DNA from: Bedellia somnulentella
Lineage: Eukaryota; Arthropoda; Insecta; Lepidoptera; Bedelliidae
Assembly: GCA_963576735.1 (NCBI GenBank)
Contig: OY755178.1
Location: 4,650,001-4,714,000, forward strand
Length of the DNA: 64,000 nucleotides
Direction of reading: 5' to 3'
The notes under the pieces are model-generated. The model had not been told where the DNA came from. It was given only the letters and a program-made list of their open reading frames with translations, and made no database searches. The translations under genes were made by a program, and so were the position numbers. Positions 20,198 to 31,300 of this stretch are shown one piece after another (the first letter of the stretch is position 1; the number at the start of each line of letters is the position of its first letter).

Positions 20198-20814
20198 TAA
20201 AACCGTGACCGCTTCATTGTTTTATCGAATGCATCTTACGCTCTCGGCGTCACTAATTGAAATGACCAAAAAAACCCCGTATGGGTAGGTAAAAAACTTA
20301 CGGGGGGTAATGAACCCCGTACCGCACTAGAAGGAAACTTTTTCGCTCCAGTGCGTTACAGGGTTCATAACACCCCGGATTGTTTTTTAGTGTAATCTAG
20401 TCCTTCAGAAGGTAAATAAACCAAATATACAACTATCTCTTTCATACGACTTAAAATGACAAAGATATAGCCTTCGCACCAGGGGATAGATGCTGTTTTT
20501 TGCTCCCGCACTGGATGAGAATCAAGGACGGGGACTTATAAGCCCCGTATCGCGCTGAAAGTGTTAAACGGTTGAGAACGTAGTAATCTACGGCAGCTTC
20601 AAGCATTTGAGAGCAGCAGATTGTGTTGTACTTGTATGACGGCTCTAAATTTTAGATTTCGAACTTAATGTCCTATCTCAGTTAGTGTTAGTCTTACGCT
20701 CTTCCTAGTTCATCCTGTGACGATGTTTATCCCATGATGACGTCACAGTTCCGGAACCTACCACCTTAGTTGGCTTTTTGTTTATTTTTTTCTTGAGTTG
20801 TTTGATTAAATTAT

Positions 20815-21195
20815 CAAGTTTTAATGGTGAGGGAAAACATCTTGAGGAAAGCAACGATATGGCTGAGTTGTACTAAGTCTGACAGTATTTCGCACGCTTA
20901 ATACTACAGTGACCTATGTCAAAATTTTGATAAATTGAGTTACAATACTACATAGACCTTAAAATCATGCTCAACAACATAAGAATACGAGACGATAAAG
21001 ATCTAAGTGAAATTGAACCTTTTTGTGTTAAGAATACGGGTGTTTCCTCGTGCCTGTGTTGTAGAGCATGCTTTTTGGTCTGTGAAGTATTATAATTATA
21101 ACTCAATTCATAAAAAAATTGACATAGGTCACTGTAGTATAAAGCGTGTGATTTGTACAAAGCGCCTATAGGCCTGCATCTCATAATCACTGAAT
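20815..21195 (+). repeat. Family B SINE fragment split by a MITE
   Basis: ggtgagggaaaacatcttgag, gctgagttgtactaagtc and gacagtattt occur before 20890; ttgtacaaagcgcctatagg continues after 21150. Removing the MITE and one ATTT restores the family order. Confidence 0.65.
20891..21150. mobile_element. 260-bp MITE with about 40-bp inverted ends
   Basis: CGCACGCTTAATACTACAGT...GACCTATGTCA pairs with the inverse at 21112-21150. Flanking ATTT at 20887-20890 and 21151-21154 is a probable target duplication. AT-rich core without coding capacity. Confidence 0.75.
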
Positions 21196-21690
21196 TTATA
21201 AATATTGCTCACTCTACCTGTTTCGTTTCAGTATAAGAGTCGTTGAAAAAAGTGCTCTCATCTAATCTAATTTAAAGTAACAAAAGTACATTTACGTTCT
21301 CTGGTCCACAACTTATTAAATAAGAGAGCGTTTTAACTACGAAGTTTCTTTTGACCGTTCTTTCGCCTTTGATATGAATTAGTCATGTTTTAGATAGAAA
21401 CAAATAAGTTGGATTTTAAACCGCATTTCTCATGTTCTTTGAGAGTTAGGTTGATGTTTTTAAGCTCGAAACAAGCCGTGAGAAGCATAGTTTGACTGAC
21501 CTTTATAGACATTGAAATTGGTAGACAAATTATAATGTATCTCATATCTAATTTTACCTCTTATTAAGATCAAAATATTAGTAAAACGTTATCTTTGCGA
21601 TGGGCAATACATTTCTATATTATTGGGAAAGTAAGATTATATTTTTTTAAATGTATTTCCCATTAAAAATAATAACTCATCAAAAAATAC

Positions 21691-22180
21691 TGTTACGACA
21701 TCTGTTCGCAAGTAGGAGATAGGATTTGCCACTACTAGATAACAGATGGCGTTACTAGTATTTTAATAAGTAAAAAAAGGAATTACTAGATGTTTCTCGA
21801 ATATCGACTTTTCGAGAATGTGGTACTAGAACTTTCTGTAATATTCGCGTATTTGAGATTTGGCATATATAAAGAGCGACGCGTGCTACGGAGGGATTAG
21901 AGTGCGAAGAACTAAAGCGAGAACAAGCGAAATACTAGAGCGAAGAAATTAAATACGACAGTGCAGTGATATACGGATTACGGAAATAAGCTTAACGGTG
22001 TGGACAGTGTTACTATAACGGAGTAAATTAGTGTTGTTAATTAGTGCGAGTATCGATAGTTAATTATCGATAGTGTTTGTTGTGTTGTGTAAAGTGCGTT
22101 ATTGGTCAATAAATATAATTACACCTTATTGCACGAAAGTGTGACTGGTATTTATCAAATTAAGAACCCGGTACGTAACA
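21691..22180 (+). repeat. Gypsy 5' LTR
   Basis: Begins TGTTACGACATC, ends GGTACGTAACA. Contains a TATA-like catatataaag near 21863 and AATAAATATAATT near 22110. Confidence 0.92.
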
Positions 22181-22182
22181 AT

Positions 22183-22197
22183 TGGTGACAGAAGTGG
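22183..22197 (+). other. Gypsy primer-binding site
   Basis: TGGTGACAGAAGTGG starts two bases after the LTR, the usual spacing. It resembles the complement of a tRNA 3' end (TGG = CCA); a leucine tRNA is possible but not verified. Confidence 0.7.
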
Positions 22198-22205
22198 ATT
22201 TGAAG

Positions 22206-23447
22206 ATGCCAGTTATGCCGAAGGAAGACGGAAGAGAGGGTGTGAAGACACGCGCTCAGAAAGCCGCAGAGGGTGAACAGCTGTCGGAAATGAGGTCATC
22301 GGTCACGAACCCTCGGAGTGACATTCCAGAGGAGACGTCCGCGGTGACTAACGCGCCGTCTACATCAACGGCGCCGGCGGCCGCAACTAATACTGACTTG
22401 GCGATGATAGTTGAAATGTTTCAAAGCATGCGTGAAGCACAACAAAGCATACAGGATGTTGTGAAAAACATACATTCGGAGGTACAGGGTGTTATGAAAC
22501 AAGAAGTTCGTGAGTTGCGCGAGGAACAGCAAACTAAGTTCTCACAAGTTCTCACTGCGGTCAATGAAGTCAGTGGTCGGGTGGTTACTGTGGAAAAAGA
22601 CGTAGAGCAGATGAAGGAGCAGGTAACCACTATTGAGAAAGATATCGATGACATGAAGACCGACTTCCGCGGAATGGAGAAAAGGGTTCTGCAGCTTGAA
22701 TCACGACCGGTCAAGGTTGTCTCCGGTGAGAATGTAGTAGCTGTCCATGGTCCTCGTGTGAAGGTTCCTCCCTACGACGGAACAACATCCTGGTCGGCGT
22801 ATAGACATCAGTTCCAGACTGTTGCGGCTGCCAATGGTTGGACTGATGAACAGTGTTTGACTGCACTGACGGTGGCGCTCCGAGGTCAAGCACTGTCAGT
22901 AATAGAGGCGCTGCCGACTCCGAGTGGTGGTTTCAAGGACCTGCTGGATGCGTTGGAGTCTCGCTATGGAGAGCGACACCTGGAGCACGTGTTCCGCGCT
23001 CAGCTGCGTGATAGGGTCCAGCGTTCCGGAGAGGGACTTCAGCAGTGGGCCCTTGAAATCGAGAAGCTCGTCCGCAAGGCCTATCCCAGTGTAGATCCGA
23101 AGACGGTGGAAATGAACCTGGTGCAAGCATTCGTCGACGGCATCAGAGATATCGAAGTGAGAACAGCGGTGAGACTTCAACACCACACGTCTCTCAAGGA
23201 TGCCTTGGCGAACGCTCTAGAAGTTGAAGCTTGCCGCCAGGATAAGCGCCAAACTCATCGACTTCGTGAAATTGCGGAAGCAAATGAGGACGTCAAGGTC
23301 ATTAAAGCACCCGTCGGAAGGAGTACTGGACTGATTTGTTATGGCTGCGGGAAAAGGGGCCATTTGAGATTAAGTTGCCCGCTGAGGAAGGAAGAAAAGA
23401 GGCAGGCAGAGGCTCCTGCCGCAAACGTCCAGGGAAACGAGCATTAG
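22206..23447 (+). CDS. gag: Gypsy Gag
   Basis: Structural capsid/nucleocapsid protein, 413 residues from the ATG at 22206 (the open frame extends to TTG at 22182, but that overlaps the primer-binding site). Order: an acidic/Ala-rich N-terminus; a long heptad-rich coiled coil (EVSGRVVTVEKDVEQM region); a retrotransposon capsid-like part starting VPPYDGTTSWSAYRHQF; and a CCHC knuckle CYGCGKRGHLRLSC near the end. Intact, with no stop or frameshift. The following pol frame overlaps it by about 110 bp in the -1 frame, as expected for ribosomal frameshifting. Confidence 0.9.
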   Translation: MPVMPKEDGREGVKTRAQKAAEGEQLSEMRSSVTNPRSDIPEETSAVTNAPSTSTAPAAATNTDLAMIVEMFQSMREAQQSIQDVVKNIHSEVQGVMKQEVRELREEQQTKFSQVLTAVNEVSGRVVTVEKDVEQMKEQVTTIEKDIDDMKTDFRGMEKRVLQLESRPVKVVSGENVVAVHGPRVKVPPYDGTTSWSAYRHQFQTVAAANGWTDEQCLTALTVALRGQALSVIEALPTPSGGFKDLLDALESRYGERHLEHVFRAQLRDRVQRSGEGLQQWALEIEKLVRKAYPSVDPKTVEMNLVQAFVDGIRDIEVRTAVRLQHHTSLKDALANALEVEACRQDKRQTHRLREIAEANEDVKVIKAPVGRSTGLICYGCGKRGHLRLSCPLRKEEKRQAEAPAANVQGNEH

Positions 23448-24952
23448 CCAGGACCGGGGGGCAGGTGCTGGCTAGAGAGGAGAAAGCCCCGACAATGACC
23501 ATCTCACAAGCCTGTAACGGGAACAGTTTGGTGATATTGGGCTGTGTCAATGATCAAAACTGTAAACATTGCAGGAAGCAAGAGTCGAAGGAGGAGGTCG
23601 TGAAAGTGACTCGAATTTGTCCATTGGATGGATGGGAAACAGAAGCTATGCAGAAGGCCCAAGAAGAAGATGAGAACCTCAGACCCATCATGAAATGGAA
23701 GAAGGAAAAACACGATCAACCGGCTTGGAGTGAAGTAGCGTCCACAGGAGTGAGTACGAAAGCTTACTGGGCGCAATGGAACAGCCTGGTTCTGATCAAT
23801 GGTCTACTGTACCGGAGGTGGGAGAAACCCAACGGTAAGGAAGAGCACCTACAATTGGTCGTGCCCAGAGCCAAGGTTAAAAATGTACTGCGGGAAACAC
23901 ATGACGGTGTTTCGGGCGGGCATCTTGGGGTAAATCGTACGTTGCAGAAGGTTCGTGCGAAGTTTTACTGGCTTCATTGTAGGGACGACGTACAGGACTG
24001 GTGCCGGAAATGTAAAACTTGTGCCGCGGTGAAAGGTCCGCAGACCCGGAGTAGAGGGGGATTACGGTTGTACAATGTGGGAGCTCCCTGGGAGAGGATT
24101 GCCGTTGATGTGGCTGGACCGTTTCCACAATCAGAGTCCGGAAATAAATATTTCATGGTGGTGATGGATTACTTCACTAAGTGGCCTGAAGTGTTTGCCA
24201 TACCCAATCAAGAAGCAATAACTGTGGCTACAAAACTGGTTGAGGAAGTGATCTGTCGATTTGGCGTGCCCCTGGAGATACACTCTGACCAGGGAAGAAA
24301 TTTTGAGTCACAAGTATTTCAAGAGGTGTGCAAACTACTTGGAATGCATAAAACCAGGACGACGCCATATCATCCTCAGTCAGATGGAATGGTGGAGAGG
24401 TTCAACCAAACACTGGAGAGACAGTTGGCGAAGATGGTTGAAAAACATCAGAAGGACTGGGACAAACACATTCCATTATTTTTACTGTCTTACCGGTCAG
24501 CTGTTCACGAAAGCACGAAGGAAACACCTGCTTTCGTCAATTTCGGAAGAGAGCTACGATTGCCTGTAGATTTGTTGACAGGAGGGTCACGAGATGAGCC
24601 GCAGAGTGTAACTGAATATGTAAGCGATTTGAGGGAAAGAATGCAAGATGTACATTCCCTAGTGCGTGAAAATGGTTTACATGCTAGTGAAAAGATGAAA
24701 ACCAGATATGACCGTAAAGCTAACACGCCGCGTTTCGAAGAGGGTATGCTCGTCTGGTTACACAATCCAACTCGCCAGAAAGGGAAGTCCCCTAAGTTAC
24801 AAAATAGGTGGGAAGGACCGTACAAGGTGGTCACTAGAATAAACGATGTAACGTACAGAATTCAACGCCAACCTAGAGGGGCTTCGAAAATAGTTCACAT
24901 CGATCGACTTGCGAAGTACCATGGAAGCAATAATACTCGGGACGAGTATTAA
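23336..24952 (+). CDS. pol: Gypsy Pol remnant: H2C2 finger and integrase
   Basis: Open frame of 538 codons, -1 relative to gag. The first part ends NGNSLVILGCVN, which looks like the very start of a protease. It jumps directly to CKHCRKQESKEEV, the linker normally found after RNase H. Then come an HHCC finger (HDGVSGGHLG ... CRKCKTC), the integrase core with DDE residues in VDVAGPF, HSDQGRN and MVERFNQT, and a C-terminal chromatin/GPY-like region (NRWEGPYKVV). The integrase looks intact. Protease, RT and RNase H are absent, consistent with one deletion of roughly 2 kb at about 23545-23560. Confidence 0.9.
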   Translation: MLWLREKGPFEIKLPAEEGRKEAGRGSCRKRPGKRALARTGGQVLAREEKAPTMTISQACNGNSLVILGCVNDQNCKHCRKQESKEEVVKVTRICPLDGWETEAMQKAQEEDENLRPIMKWKKEKHDQPAWSEVASTGVSTKAYWAQWNSLVLINGLLYRRWEKPNGKEEHLQLVVPRAKVKNVLRETHDGVSGGHLGVNRTLQKVRAKFYWLHCRDDVQDWCRKCKTCAAVKGPQTRSRGGLRLYNVGAPWERIAVDVAGPFPQSESGNKYFMVVMDYFTKWPEVFAIPNQEAITVATKLVEEVICRFGVPLEIHSDQGRNFESQVFQEVCKLLGMHKTRTTPYHPQSDGMVERFNQTLERQLAKMVEKHQKDWDKHIPLFLLSYRSAVHESTKETPAFVNFGRELRLPVDLLTGGSRDEPQSVTEYVSDLRERMQDVHSLVRENGLHASEKMKTRYDRKANTPRFEEGMLVWLHNPTRQKGKSPKLQNRWEGPYKVVTRINDVTYRIQRQPRGASKIVHIDRLAKYHGSNNTRDEY

Positions 24953-24953
24953 T

Positions 24954-24968
24954 GTAAGGAGGGGGTAA
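24954..24968 (+). other. Gypsy polypurine tract
   Basis: taaggagggggtaa directly before the 3' LTR. Confidence 0.7.
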
Positions 24969-25458
24969 TGTTACGACATCTGTTCGCAAGTAGGAGATAG
25001 GATTTGCCACTACTAGATAACAGATGGCGTTACTAGTATTTTAATAAGTAAAAAAAGGAATTACTAGATGTTTCTCGAATATCGACTTTTCGAGAATGTG
25101 GTACTAGAACTTTCTGTAATATTCGCGTATTTGAGATTTGGCATATATAAAGAGCGACGCGTGCTACGGAGGGATTAGAGTGCGAAGAACTAAAGCGAGA
25201 ACAAGCGAAATACTAGAGCGAAGAAATTAAATACGACAGTGCAGTGATATACGGATTACGGAAATAAGCTTAACGGTGTGGACAGTGTTACTATAACGGA
25301 GTAAATTAGTGTTGTTAATTAGTGCGAGTATCGATAGTTAATTATCGATAGTGTTTGTTGTGTTGTGTAAAGTGCGTTATTGGTCAATAAATATAATTAC
25401 ACCTTATTGCACGAAAGTGTGACTGGTATTTATCAAATTAAGAACCCGGTACGTAACA
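24969..25458 (+). repeat. Gypsy 3' LTR
   Basis: Same length and, as far as read, same sequence as the 5' LTR. Confidence 0.92.
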
Positions 25459-25462
25459 ATAC

Positions 25463-26668
25463 CTTACCTACAGAACTGTATTTTATCAAAACATTTTTAG
25501 GCTCGAATAAATGAAATTTCAATACAAAGGTTTATTACATGTAAATTCCATCTGAAATGTTCAAGTCGGAAGCATTCCCTCTGAACTGTTATCAGGCCGG
25601 ACCAGTCAAACTTTTGGGTCGCTTGATTATATTTCCCTAAATATGCAATGGGACGCGGTGACATAAAAGACCCAAGATGTATCCACTATATCTAACTTTG
25701 TTTAATAGAAAATGTTGTATTATTATGTAAGTATTTTTCTATCTTTGAAATGTTACTGAAAGAATGAAAATAGTTCTTTGGAACTAAAAACATCAATATT
25801 CACAAACAAAACGATTTTGTAATGAACTTACGGTCTTATAAGCGATCTATTCCAGAGATAAGATAACCTGTGGATGGTAAAATATATGGACATAGTGAAA
25901 TAATAAATACTACCAAGTCTACATCTACTAAAGTAATCTCTAGTTTTATGTCAAAACTAATCATATAAAAAAAAATATTATAAAATAATAGGACAAACTT
26001 TTCTAAATAAATCATTCTTATTAAATAAGTGAAGGAAATATTCACAAAGAAATTCAAATTATAACGTCTACGTGTGGTTCAAAGCACGCGTGAATATACA
26101 ATACAATATACAGACTAAGCAATTATCAGCCATGTTCTTTGAGTTAAATATATTTTATTTAAAAGATTACCTGGAAAGTGCCACTTTTGTTCATATTACT
26201 ATGAATATATTTATTATGCAAAGAAGACACTCTATATAGCTTCTTTCTATTAAACAATTCGTTTGCTAGTAGAATATTTAATAGTTACTGAGTGAGTTGA
26301 ATAGAATACAGAAATAACTAGGTTTTTTAAGTATTTCAATTGTGTTCAGTGGCCAGTCACAAAGAATTGGTGATAACAAAGAAAAACCATAAGGATAAAA
26401 TAGTATGTTTCCACATTTAAATACTTGATAAAAACATAATAATATAAATAGCACACTCGTCATTAAGGCTTGCTCCTTAGGTCCATTCAAAAACCTAGGG
26501 ATAGTAACTGTTCCAGCATAGTCCCAGCAGTCAGAATAATTTTATATGCAATTTCTTTGACGGCACTGTAGCGGCAAAGCATTCCCAAAAATGCTTCCCC
26601 AGCCAGAGAATTGTATGTTCTTGAGCCACTGAGGGCCTAATGGAAAAAATAAATATTTAACATGTATG
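25463..26668. other. No recognisable feature
   Basis: AT-rich sequence; I see neither a gene nor a classifiable repeat. Confidence 0.4.
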
Positions 26669-26910
26669 CTAGGTTGTATCGGCTTAGATAGCACTACCGC
26701 ATTTCTTCCCATTGGTGATCGTAAGAGGCGACTAAGGATATTGGGGCTTTTTAAGTGATTTTTGAGCGATGCGGTTGGAGACCCGTTAGCAAAAACATTT
26801 AATCTACTACCTTTTCCCCACTTAACTTGTATATGTAAGTGAAGAATTTTTTAATTATGAAGCTCTGGCTCCCCTTTTTAGGGATTTATAGCCGTGAGTA
26901 TACGTGAATA
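26669..26910 (+). repeat. Family A retroposon, full length but diverged
   Basis: Head aggttgtatcggcttagat to gccgtgagtatacgtga. Confidence 0.75.
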
Positions 26911-27424
26911 TTTAACAATATTATAGTGCTACATAAGGCTTAGAATGCTCTTAACTTACTTGAATAAGAAGTTTGCAAAAGTGGCTAATTTACAAAGAAA
27001 AACTCAATACCAAACGTTCCACCACTGAGGGTCTAAGGTGACCAATTAGTTCACCCTACAAAGTAGCTGTAGCTCGAATTTTACCTGTCTTATGTTACAA
27101 ACACGAATTTATGTAATCAACAAGTTTATTTGCTACTAAAAAATGTACCTTATAAATTAATAGCTGATCCAATGCCTATACTTATTATAAACATTTGTGG
27201 TTACACTCAAAAGTTAGTATATCTTTAATGCATCAAAATGGCTCGCGCGATTTTAAAAAACCTTTCAGCAATAAAAAACTACAACCTTAAGAAGAAACAT
27301 AAGTTTCTTTTTATAGAGAGTGAGTAGTGATCGTATAGCACTACTCCTATAAAGCTATTATATAAATAGATTTTGATTGAAAGAGAATAGATTAAGACGA
27401 CATTTAGCTGCGAGTTATAAAATA

Positions 27425-27535
27425 TACATAAATTTACTCACGGCTATAAATCCCTTAACGGGGTAGCCAGAGCATTAGAATGAGAAATTGCTCAGCCACT
27501 TTTGGAAGTTGATTGGGGAAAAGATGGTAATAATT
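27425..27535 (-). repeat. Family A, 5'-truncated, minus
   Basis: Tail actcacggctataaatccc through ggggaaaagatggtaa; the 5' half is absent, as in an aborted reverse transcription. Confidence 0.75.
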
Positions 27536-27569
27536 TTATAAAATATACTTCACGTAATGTGCTTATAAT

Positions 27570-27655
27570 TTTTTGCCACTCAAGTTTCAAAAGTGGCAGA
27601 TAAATTTATAATTCTGAAACTCTTGCTACTCCTGTTGGAATCTATAGCTATGAGT
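27570..27655 (+). repeat. Family A 3' part, strongly diverged
   Basis: caaaagtggcagataaatt and ctatagctatgagtta blocks only. Confidence 0.45.
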
Positions 27656-29065
27656 TACACACATTTGTACGAATTATATTCTCTACAATTTGAATATTCC
27701 GAGACTAGTGCCAATCTTTAAAAAGTTAGAGATGATATCTTTGATCATATAAATCTATTGTACAGATTATAATTTTTTGTCTCATCTATCCGTTTGTCAA
27801 ACAGTTAAAAGCGGACAATAAAAATAATAAATCCTCCTATAAGTTATTTTTCATCTTAATACAAAATCTAATATCAGCAGAGAAAACCTAAAGTAAGACC
27901 CATTTACATACATACCCTGATGGAATAATGTTACTTATTGTTCGAATAACAATGGAACGGAAACACAGATATGTCATTATCTGTCTCAATTCGTCCTACA
28001 TAGTCCCTGTTCAATATTCCGGACACGATCTTGTGTCGATAAATTAAATCATAACCGAATTTGTCCTCGCCGAGGAGATTAAGCGGCGAAATTGTTTTTT
28101 CCACTGCGATTTATTCAATTCATTTATCTTGGTTGTTTTATTTATCTTATACATGTAATTTTATGTCATATATAAGCATGTCTTGGTTTGTAGGAAACTC
28201 ATATTCAGACACGACAAAGATATGCACTTTCGAATAACTATAAGTACAATAAATAAATAAATAAATAAAAAGATTTTATTTGCCTTTTTACACATACTAC
28301 AAAAAAAATCTATATCATACAGTGAAAAGAAGTTAAAAAAGAAGAACTAATTAAATAACAATAAAAAAAAAGACAAAATGGTTACGAGCTCGGTCTAACC
28401 ACTTAAAGCGGATAGCTCCGGTTTTCAGCTCTAACCAATACTTATAACTAAATAAAACTTAAAGACTAACTTAGAACTAAACACACAAAATAACATACAC
28501 ACGTACAAATATACATATTCTTAGCCACTAGCTAATGTACAATATGTGAGTATTTTTGGGTACATGCGCTTTATACATAAAAAGATAACATTTACATATG
28601 AAATATTCTAAACATATACAATACATACATATACAAACATAGAATATATATATATATACAATTGATTTGCTAAAAGAAAAGCTTTATCGGTAACATATAA
28701 TTGACTAACTAAATCTCTAATTTTAAAAAAAGACCATGATTTCATATTCAAACAAATCTTATCCCTCTTCTAAAACCTCATAATAACTAGTAACGCAAAC
28801 TGGACAGAAATCAAAGTATTTTTAAAAAACTTATCTGTAAAATAAGCATACGCAATGGTCTAAAAGGGTTGCAACTTTTTATAAGGATAGAAAAAAAGCC
28901 TTTTTAATTTTTGTAACTCAACAATAAAGGGTATTGAGCCCAAAATTTGCCATTATTAGGAAATCGAAGATTTTAGATTTAATATTTGTAGATATAGTGT
29001 TACCTTTCCAAATTAAGAAAAAATAAATACTTTAAAATATTAATAAAACAAGTGTTTTTAAATAC
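27656..29065. other. AT-rich stretch with a LINE-tail-like segment
   Basis: (AATA)n followed by aaagattttatttgcc at 28243-28290 looks like an inverted LINE 3' end; no coding sequence is supported. Confidence 0.35.
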
Positions 29066-29301
29066 GTACATACATATACTTACTGCTATAAATCCCTAGA
29101 AAGGGAAGCCAGAGCTAAGGAATTTGAAATTCCTCAGCCACTTTTGGAAAGTCGGGTGTGGAAAAGATGGTCAAATAAAGGTTGTTGGTGATGGTTCTCC
29201 AACCGCATCGCCCTTTAAAAGTCCTAATACCGTTAGTCGCCTCAGACGAACACCTACCAGAAGAAATGGGGTAGTGATATTCTAAGCCGACACTGCGCGG
29301 C
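29066..29301 (-). repeat. Family A retroposon, minus, small internal deletion
   Basis: tacatacatatacttactg tail to cgacactgcgcggc head. Roughly 15 bp are missing around the catcgcccttt position. Confidence 0.8.
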
Positions 29302-29475
29302 AAGTTTATGTATTTAACTACATTTTCCCCTCCCTCCGTTTTCAAAACGACGTCGTTTTCCAGCGTTTTCACAGTTTAAGAATAAATGAATAGATTTATA
29401 CGGACATATTCTACACAGATCAAGTTAGCCCCAAACTAAGTCAGCCTTGTATTATGTGATACTAACTCAACGATA

Positions 29476-29700
29476 TCTATACTAATATTATAAAGCTGAA
29501 GAGTTTGTTTGTTTGAACGCTAGGATCTCAGGAACTACCCAATCAAATTGAAAAATTATTTTTGTGTTTGATATTCCATTTATTGAGGAAGGTTTTAGGC
29601 TATATATCATCACGCTACGATCAACAGGAGCAAACTATCAGCGAATAATGTTGCAAAAACGGGGATAATTATTCATACTAAGGCTTCCGTTGTGTGCGCT
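29476..29700 (+). mobile_element. Helitron-like 5' end
   Basis: TCTATACTAATATTATAAAG followed by gctgaagagtttgtttgtt, a terminus widespread in lepidopteran genomes and usually assigned to non-autonomous Helitrons. No matching 3' end is identified. Confidence 0.45.
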
Positions 29701-30103
29701 GCGTAAACGGTTTAAGTTACCCAAAAAAATGTATTAAAGAATTATTTCTCTTTAAATGATCTAAAAAAATGCCCGCGACAGTATATGTCTAACTTTTAAG
29801 TTTCACTTACTATAACCATTTTTATGGTAAATAAATTTGGTCGAATTTAATGCATAATTGCCATAACGTTCTATCAACATAATATTAATCTTTATCCAAA
29901 TAAATATGTTGTTGATTGAGAGTATTTAATTGAGAACAAAATTGTCCTTGACATCACTTAATTTAAATAAATATCTTAGAAGATAATACAAATTTAAAAT
30001 TACTTCCTAACAAAATTGACACGCGTGCATGAAGCGCAAGACAAGACGCTGCGCTGGCCGGCGAGCGAGGTCACCTGCGCGAGAAGCTTATGTTTAAGCC
30101 TTA

Positions 30104-30656
30104 TCCTATTAATATTATAAATGTGAAAGTATAGATGTTTAGATGTTTGTGTGTTTGTAGCTAAATGAAGACTAATTCACAGAACGCATTTAAAATAAAA
30201 TCTATTGGAAGCCAGATACATACATACATACATATACTCAAGGCTATAAATCCCTAAAAGGGGTAGCCAGAGCTGAGAAATTAGAAATTTCTCAGCCACT
30301 TTTGGAAGTTGAGTGGGGAAAAGATGGTAGAATAAAGGTTGTTGGTGATGGGTCTCGAAGCCAGATAATGATCTAATTAACACAATAGGACACTTTTTAT
30401 CCCAGAAAAATTAAGAGATCAATAACTTATCTTAAAAAATTGTTAAATAGACTAACTGACTAAGAATCAATGCTCAGCTGAAACTACTATACTTATAAAC
30501 TTAAAACTTATGAAGTGAAAAATTGTGAGGACGCTATGAAAAACACCTTTTTTCTCATCGCATGACATAGACCCTCAACAGGTCAGTTAAATATTTCAGT
30601 TTGACGACGTGAATGTCTACACTTTTGACAGTACGAAGTATGTGGGGTCAGCTAGT
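30104..30656 (+). mobile_element. Helitron-like element (host of a nested family A copy)
   Basis: Starts TCCTATTAATATTATAAATG and ends GGGGTCAGCTAGT, i.e. 5'-TC and CTAG-type 3' end. Flanks are A before and A/T-rich after, with no target duplication. Without the nested insert it is about 400 bp. Confidence 0.6.
30219..30356 (-). repeat. Family A, 5'-truncated, with 11-bp target duplication
   Basis: GAAGCCAGATA at 30208-30218 and 30357-30367. The copy is cut at ggtctc, so the duplication joins a truncated 5' end: a textbook target-primed reverse transcription product inside the Helitron-like element. Confidence 0.92.
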
Positions 30657-30660
30657 ATTT

Positions 30661-30808
30661 AATATAATATATTAATACACATATAAATAACACCCAAGAC
30701 TAAGACACAAACATTTATGCTCATCACACAAATGTTGCTCTCAGCGGGGATCGAACCCGCAACCTTCGTACCGAGAAGCTAGTCACCAATCCACTCGGCC
30801 ACGGCTGT
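30661..30808 (-). repeat. Family C tRNA-derived SINE, minus
   Basis: Minus strand reads CCGTGGCCGAGTGGATTGG (A box) ... GCGGGTTCGATCCCCGCTGA (B box), then about 80 bp shared with 53390-53535 (cataaatg.ttgtgtcttag, ttatttatatgtgt). Not a functional tRNA: the cloverleaf is imperfect and the 3' extension is that of the repeat. Confidence 0.75.
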
Positions 30809-31195
30809 GTGTATGAGTTTGCATTTTACATATAAGTTAGCAAGTATTTTTGTTTTACCAATTTTTTTGGAGTACCTATATTATTATAATAACCGTGAGA
30901 GCCATTTTGACAAGCCGGATAATTAATGACTAAAAAATACATATAAATACACCATGGCTACTGAGTACAAATTAAATATAGAAATAAACGTAAGGATGTA
31001 CAAATAAGTTTCTATTTTACGGGCGAGTGCGGAATGCGATAGTCCCAAGTACGCCGTAAGGGTTTATATTCCCTGAAATGACGCTACTGGGAACATTACC
31101 GCTCTATTGCTACTCACTTACTAGGGTAAGCCTTGGGTTGGTAAGGATAATAGATAATGTAACCCATTTGCAAGTATTTAGGAAAAACCTATGAT

Positions 31196-31300
31196 TAAAA
31201 GTCATGAATATACTACCGAATTCCACCTCTTTGGGATCGGGGCAGAGGTACACGTACTTTTGAATATGATGTGAGCTTATGTCTCATATATCTCGAAGCA
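31196..31300 (-). repeat. Possible family B 3' end, diverged
   Basis: ggggcagaggtacacgtacttttgaat parallels ggttggcagaggtactaatacttctgaa of family B. Confidence 0.3.

Larger units (their letters stand above)
19179..20563. mobile_element. Non-autonomous TTAA element (piggyBac-like), 1385 bp
   Basis: TTAA at 19175-19178 and 20564-20567; inverted ends CACGTTCAGCGCGG / CGCGCTGAAAGTG. Many internal copies of a cgggg...ccccgta-cgcactgaa module, in both orientations, lie near each end (19220-19290, 19440-19515, 20260-20390, 20525-20560). No transposase fragment is recognisable. Two short hairpin units lie in the middle. The TTAA target and subterminal repeats suggest piggyBac. Confidence 0.75.
21691..25458 (+). 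mobile_element. Ty3/Gypsy LTR retrotransposon, internally deleted, young
   Basis: The two 490-bp LTRs look identical by eye; ATAC at 21687-21690 and 25459-25462 is a 4-bp target duplication. The interior holds a primer-binding site, gag, a frame change, then H2C2 zinc finger and integrase, and a polypurine tract. Protease, reverse transcriptase and RNase H are missing. It could only move using proteins supplied elsewhere. Confidence 0.92.

Noticed and set aside
22421..24834. Minus-strand open frames across the Gypsy interior
   Set aside because: Shadows of gag and integrase coding sequence.
30720..30808. Possible tRNA gene (strong A and B boxes, minus)
   Set aside because: The same tRNA-like head with the same 80-bp 3' extension occurs at 53390, so it is a SINE head; the cloverleaf is imperfect.
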